The notes below the pieces were generated by a model. It ran no database searches. It was not told the DNA's origin and was given only the letters and a program-made list of their open reading frames with translations. From Datisca glomerata (taxonomy: Eukaryota > Streptophyta > Magnoliopsida > Cucurbitales > Datiscaceae): a stretch of 64,000 nt of DNA. Numbering within the stretch: position 1 is the first letter of the stretch; every line of letters begins with the position of its first letter. Both the position numbers and the translations under genes were made by a program. Location of the stretch: contig QANY01007421.1 in assembly GCA_003255025.1 (NCBI GenBank), positions 1,054,001 through 1,118,000 on the forward strand, read 5' to 3'. Of the stretch, positions 59,592-64,000 are shown piece after piece.

Positions 59592-60079
59592 CAGGGGTGT
59601 AAAAATTGATCAAACTGAACTAGATTGAATTTAGAATGATCGGTTTGTTCAATTTTTTCTAACTGTGGTTGGTTCGATCTTATATTTAAAAAATCAAACT
59701 TTCTGTTCGGTCCAAAATTTTCTTACATGTTAGACTGAACAGACCGGACCTACCATTTATCATCCCTTATATATATATATATGTCATATTTATTTTCTCA
59801 CATTTTTCTCAATTTTTATTTCTTACATTTATCTCATTTTGCATTTCTATCATCTCTCTTTAATGTTTAGTTTACATGTGTGGTTTAAATTGTGAAATTT
59901 TTATTATGATGCATGAAAAACTTAGATTTCCTTGAAACATATTGATGGACCCGATTGAACTGACTATTTATCTTGCGGTCCAGTTGGTTCGGTGCATGTG
60001 CTCAATATTTTGACAAGACCGTGTAGTTTGCTCAACTTTTTATGTCAAAAACAAACCGAACCGATCACGCACATCCCTA
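59592..60079. mobile_element. hAT-like MITE, about 490 bp
   Basis: The left end CAGGGGTGTAAAAATTGATC and the reverse complement of the right end TAGGGATGTGCGTGATCGG form imperfect terminal inverted repeats. Subterminal GGTTCGG/CCGAACC-like motifs occur near both ends. There is no coding capacity. The 8-bp flanks do not match, so the insertion is old or the ends are slightly off. Confidence 0.7.
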
Positions 60080-61080
60080 GATGTAGACACACAATCACAA
60101 CAAAGCTAATATGTAATATTTATTATAGTGGATTCATGCCCGGATACTGTGCAAGCAATCACGTATGAAAATCATGATCTTGGAAGAGAAAGATGCTATA
60201 ATTAAAAAGAGGTAAATATGGGAATTAGCAAATATAAAACAATCATAAATGGATGAAATGAAAAGGACTTAAAGTATAAATGAAATGTAAAAAAAAAAAA
60301 TCAAACTGTAAAATTGCATTAAGGAAATGTAAAATGTAAAAAAATCAATGATTTATCTGATTTGTCTTTTAATTTTCTACCACTCATATATTTTCAAAAA
60401 TTAAAATGACAAATATCATTATGGTTGAAAGAATATCAAGAGATTATCAGCTTGAATCACATATAATAGTGAAGGTAATTTTTAATAAGAAGATCACAAA
60501 TATGCCATATTGAAAAAAAATCATAAAAAATAATCACAAAAAATCATAATATATATATATATAATATACTGTGTTTATTATATATACTTTCTGAAAATTG
60601 CACTAAATTTCACTGGCCATAGGAGTCTCGTGTTTTGGAGCTGAAAATTGGTTTCTTTTAATTTGGGATGGTTATTTTTTATTTTTCCTTCAACCTTGAC
60701 TATTTTTTTACTTAAAGTGACATAATTTTAATGTTGTCCGTAATTTTTATCCAAAATGTCTATCCCTTTAGCCCATTTAAATATACTATAGATTTAACAA
60801 GTATTACAAAAAATCATATTGATCAAGTCAATGAAGTTAGGATCAGAAAAAAGTCATTGATAAGCTTCATTAACACCTAAAGCTTGGTTTAACAAAGTAA
60901 ATCAGTAAACCTAAAGTTAGTTTGAAGCCAACATAATTAGTAACGAATCATAAGTTTAATTAAAGAGCTAAGAAATAAAGATAAAATGGAAAATTCTAAG
61001 GTATTCGTCCGATATATACCTCATGTACCTTAAATTTGTCGTGATGTAATGAAAAATGATTCATCTCATTTGTATTACAT
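60080..61080. other. AT-rich intergenic sequence
   Basis: Contains a (TA)n run at about 60548-60565. No gene recognised. Confidence 0.5.
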
Positions 61081-61300
61081 ATAGGGATATGCAAAAAAAT
61101 GACAAACCAATTAAACCACGCAAATCAAACCAACCAATTAACTCGCGCAAATCAAAGCAGATCATAATCGATTGGGAAGGTTAAATAGTAAACATGGTTT
61201 GATTTCGTTTCATTTTTTAAGAAACTATTAAATTTGTTTGGATCCGGTTTCCTCTTAAAGTCACCCAACCCAAACCAAACCAAATACTTAGGCATAAGAA
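61081..61300 (+). mobile_element. hAT-like MITE fragment
   Basis: Starts ATAGGGATATGCAAAAAAAT with AACC/GGTT-rich subterminal sequence, resembling the left end of the MITE at 59592. No matching right terminus is present. Confidence 0.4.
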
Positions 61301-61639
61301 TAAGCATAATTTCATCACAATCTAGTTTTCATGTTTTACATGGTCTCAGCTTAATGAAGTAAGATTATTTATTGATTATATATAAATTATTTTACTAATT
61401 AAGTTATCTAATTAAATACGATTCATTTATTAAGACGAGTTTTTTCCTACATAAACTTTATTATCTTTAAATATAAAATAGATAATATTGTTTTGTTCTG
61501 AATAGATTGAAGTCATTTAGATCTAAATCAATAGTACGGATTCGTCTGAGAGTGGGTCTAGGAACACATTGTCGTCACAGACCAAATAATTCCTTAAGGG
61601 GAAAGAGAGAGATTGGTCCGTTTATTAGTATAAACCACC
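61301..61639. other. Spacer upstream of the bZIP leader
   Basis: AT-rich at first, less so after 61500. No gene recognised. Confidence 0.4.
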
Positions 61640-62037
61640 AAAGTAGCATCATTATCAGGTTTGGCAGTTGAAATAAGAAATGTCTCTCTCTCTTTCTCTC
61701 TCTCAACTCTCACTCAGAAATAGGATCCTCTTCAACAAATGATCATCTACCAGATCGTTTCTTACGGCTTCTTTGATCTTTATGGGGGCTCAGACTCTCT
61801 ACTGAAACTGCCTTTAATAAGCTGCTCTGCTCTCTCACCCGCAACTGTTGTCAGCACCTACCCACCCACCAATTCTTCAAACCGATTTTCAAATTCTCAC
61901 TTTCTCTTCCTTCTTACTAACTTACCATCAACACAACATTTTCATATTCTAATTACAATCACATGAATACTCAGCAAGATTAGCCTTCCTGTTTTCCTTT
62001 CTCGGTAAAGTGAAAGTCAGAATTGAATTAAAGAACA
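61640..62037 (+). promoter_or_regulatory. Retained leader of the bZIP gene
   Basis: A CT microsatellite (about 61683-61706) and CT-rich, low-purine sequence lead up to AAAGAACAATGG. This looks like a plant 5'UTR. A donor-like CTCGGTAAAGTG lies at 62002. The 75-codon frame at 61739-61966 lies in this leader and has no domain. Confidence 0.45.
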
Positions 62038-62411
62038 ATGGTGTCCCCAACCGCAGCTGAGGGCTCTTGTACAGTCTAACCCTTGACGAGATTCAGACTC
62101 AACTAGGTTACGCGGGAAAACCATTTAATTCCATGAATTTGGAGTTCTTGAGGAATGTGATATTAATTGAACAAGGACAATCGATGCAAAACCATTCTTC
62201 TTCATCCCCTGCTTCATTCTTTCCAGGAAATTTCATTTTAGATGGAAATTTCAACAAAAAAACAGTCAAAGAGATGTGGAGAGAGATTTTACATCATGAG
62301 CATGTAAATGCAGTTGAAAATCACTCTGTTCTTCATCAATTGATCCTCGGAAAAATACGGCTCGACGATTTTCTAATTCGTGCTGGCGTCGTTGATCCGT
62401 CTCAAAGAAGT
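62038..62411 (+). pseudogene. ABI5-like group A bZIP, 5' part only
   Basis: From ATG 62038 the first codons (MVSPTAAEG) fit the start of group A bZIP factors but run out of frame. The family sequence continues from 62067 in another frame with LYSLTLDEIQTQLG and GKPFNSMNLEFL (conserved phosphorylation-motif region C1), NFNKKTVKEMWREI (C2 type) and LILGKIRLDDFLIRAGVV (C3 type), and then stops at 62412. The region normally present between the start and C1 (for example an ARQ block) is missing. Everything after C3 is missing too, including the basic region and leucine zipper. Proteins of this group (ABI5/EEL/DPBF) bind ABA-response elements in the nucleus. This copy cannot bind DNA, and its first in-frame ATG lies inside C1. 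The break coincides with the end of a minus-strand LINE. Confidence 0.88.
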
Positions 62412-63880
62412 TAATGACAGCATTCACTGAGTCAGAACCTAAAAGATCCAAGTATTTTTTGTAGAAGGATCCTGGCAAACCATCTTGACTAGGTGCTTTG
62501 TCAACCCCCAATGGAAACACTGTATCTTTAACTTCCTCCATAGAGATATTCTGAAGCAAATCAACATTCATTGCACTTGTGATCAAGGTTTCACAGTTAT
62601 TTAAAACGCATGCTGAGGCAGTACAAGTTTTACCAGTAAAAATTTCATAATAAAAACATTTAAACGCTAGTGTTAGCAATTTGGGATCTTCAACCCAACA
62701 TCCATTTAAGCTCTTGATTCTTGAAATATTTGTTCTAAGTTCTTCTTTTAGGACTGTATTGTGGAAATACGTGTTTTCTTATCACCATATTTCAACCAGG
62801 ACACCTTAGCTATCTATCTCTAAAATATTTTCTCCTTACTCTAGATATCTGCCAATTTATGCTTCAAACCCTTCTTTTCTTCCTATTTACCATTATATCA
62901 TCTCTCAATTCTGCCAACCCTTTCTTAATAACTTCAACTTTCTCTTGAAGGCTTCCTCTAAGGTTCTTGCTCCAGATCCTTAGATTATAGTTGCAGCTTT
63001 GTAGTTTGACAATCAAGTCAAACTTTAGCAACACTCTCACCATAACATTCCACAAGCATTCACTTATTTTCAAATTCAAAATCTCTCACACCTTTCCAGG
63101 TATCAACTATGAAATTACCTACCAACATATTATGATCTGAACCAACATTTGGAGTTACAAAAATTTCCACAAAAGAAAAAAAAACTTAAGGTAGAAGAAT
63201 TCATCAATACTCTATAAAGTCTTTCTTGGATAAGGTCATATCCATTCCTACCATTTCTCTAAGTAAAAGATCATCCTTTAAATGGAATATCAAAAACTTC
63301 ACAATTGTCAATAAAGTTTCTAAACTTCCTTGCTCTTCAAAAGTCAAAACTTCTACCACCACTTTTCGCTTCTTTACAATTTATCTCATTAAAGTCTCTC
63401 ATTAAAATCCAGGGACACTTACTACCTCCATTAGGATTGTCTATAGAATCAAATTCTTTCCATCTATAAGATTTACACATGTAAATCTTCACCAATAGTG
63501 TAAAAGGTCAATCGAGTTCAATATATTAGAGATGTTTAAAATATTGAGATTACATCTCTAGAAAACAAATAAGCCATTAGCCACTAGATAGACCTATATG
63601 TTCTATAACATGAAAGTAATTAAATCTAAGTCTTATAACACATCAAGTTTCTTATACTTCATTGTTGTTTCAATCAAGCATACTAACACAAGCTTATTCT
63701 GCTTTATGACATCCTTTAACACTTGAATTGTCAAGGACAGACCCAATCCTTGACAATTCCAGCATATAGTCATCATGGTCCTTGTGGTGACTTTGCAGGA
63801 TAATCCACCATAACCTTCTGGTAAAATCTCAGCCTCACTTTGGGTAATCTTCATCTTGACTTTGCTGCCATGCTCTAGCT
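62412..63880 (-). pseudogene. LINE ORF2 remnant: endonuclease and start of reverse transcriptase
   Basis: From right to left: the ORF2 start region at 63633-63854 (CWNCQGLGLSLTIQVLKDV), APE-type endonuclease with RDFNEI in place of GDFNE near 63380-63410 and REMVGMDM near 63230-63260, a linker (WSKNLRGSLQEKVEVIKK) at 62930-62990, and the reverse-transcriptase N-part with ISMEEVKDTVFPLG and FYKKYLDLLGSDSVN at 62440-62560. The copy ends at about 62412, so most of the reverse transcriptase and the LINE 3' end are absent. Stops and frame changes are frequent. Ordinary LINE insertions lose the 5' end, not the 3' end, so a later rearrangement is needed. Confidence 0.88.
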
Positions 63881-64000
63881 TTTATTCTTTGCACAACTTT
63901 CTTCAAGAGAACAAATAATAATTCTATTTGTTCTAGGCCTCCCTCTAGAGCCCAGTTTTTTTTACATCATTTAGAATCATTAGGTTTTTAAAATTGGTCT
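63881..64000 (-). other. Probable end of the LINE ORF1 / inter-ORF region
   Basis: Directly upstream of ORF2 on the minus strand. Short Arg/Lys-rich broken frames are compatible with an ORF1 tail but not diagnostic. Confidence 0.3.

Overview
This is a plant (eudicot) nuclear window, AT-rich and dominated by decayed transposable elements. Evidence: a single-exon F-box/kelch gene closely resembling Arabidopsis At1g22040, an ABI5-type bZIP gene head, plant Ty1/copia and Ty3/gypsy remnants with iMet-tRNA-type primer sites, plant LINE fragments (DUF4283 ORF1, APE endonuclease), hAT-like termini and a plant-mobile-domain remnant. The species cannot be told from the sequence. Only one protein gene is certainly intact (19747-21192). 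A small 76-aa gene on the minus strand (23471-23701) is plausible. A third gene, the bZIP at 62038-62411, is broken.

Layout. 1-3762: minus-strand copia of family D, followed by a 79-bp minisatellite. 4635-6843: LINE ORF1 remnant interrupted by about 800 bp of GA-rich purine tract. 6844-17244: minus-strand copia of family B with a chimeric 3' LTR, an intact-looking 5' LTR and primer site, and a solo LTR of family A nested in its pol gene. 17245-21600: upstream region, 5'UTR intron, upstream ORFs and CDS of the F-box/kelch gene. 23131-23770: tandem duplication and the small gene. 24029-25520: gypsy-like gag start and LTR family C. 26350-32200: second family D copia, plus strand. 33100-36795: gypsy LTR with two internal repeat arrays, next to a gag-only internal region. 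37430-44900: a nest in which a family C LTR is split by a family A copia, whose leader took a hAT-like element and whose gag-pol core was then inverted. 45029-46190: GC-rich hairpin cluster, hAT-like end, plant-mobile-domain remnant. 46625-51475: family A copia with a complete 1.8-kb LTR and primer site. 51476-54905: minus-strand family B gag-pol remnant. 54906-57720: gypsy-like LTR end and a very decayed copia with a surviving YVDD. 59592-61300: hAT-like MITEs. 61640-63880: bZIP gene head joined to a minus-strand LINE ORF2.

Three single-N positions occur (26475, 52059, 58514). Two are flanked by near-identical direct repeats of 262 and 237 bp and look like unmerged contig overlaps rather than biology.

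No new biological system of the defence or pathway kind was found. The most informative structures are rearrangements: the hAT-flanked inverted copia core, the hybrid LTR, the truncated bZIP/LINE junction, and the run of upstream ORFs before the F-box gene. Copy comparisons were made by eye, so boundaries of repeats are approximate unless a terminus or target-site duplication is named.
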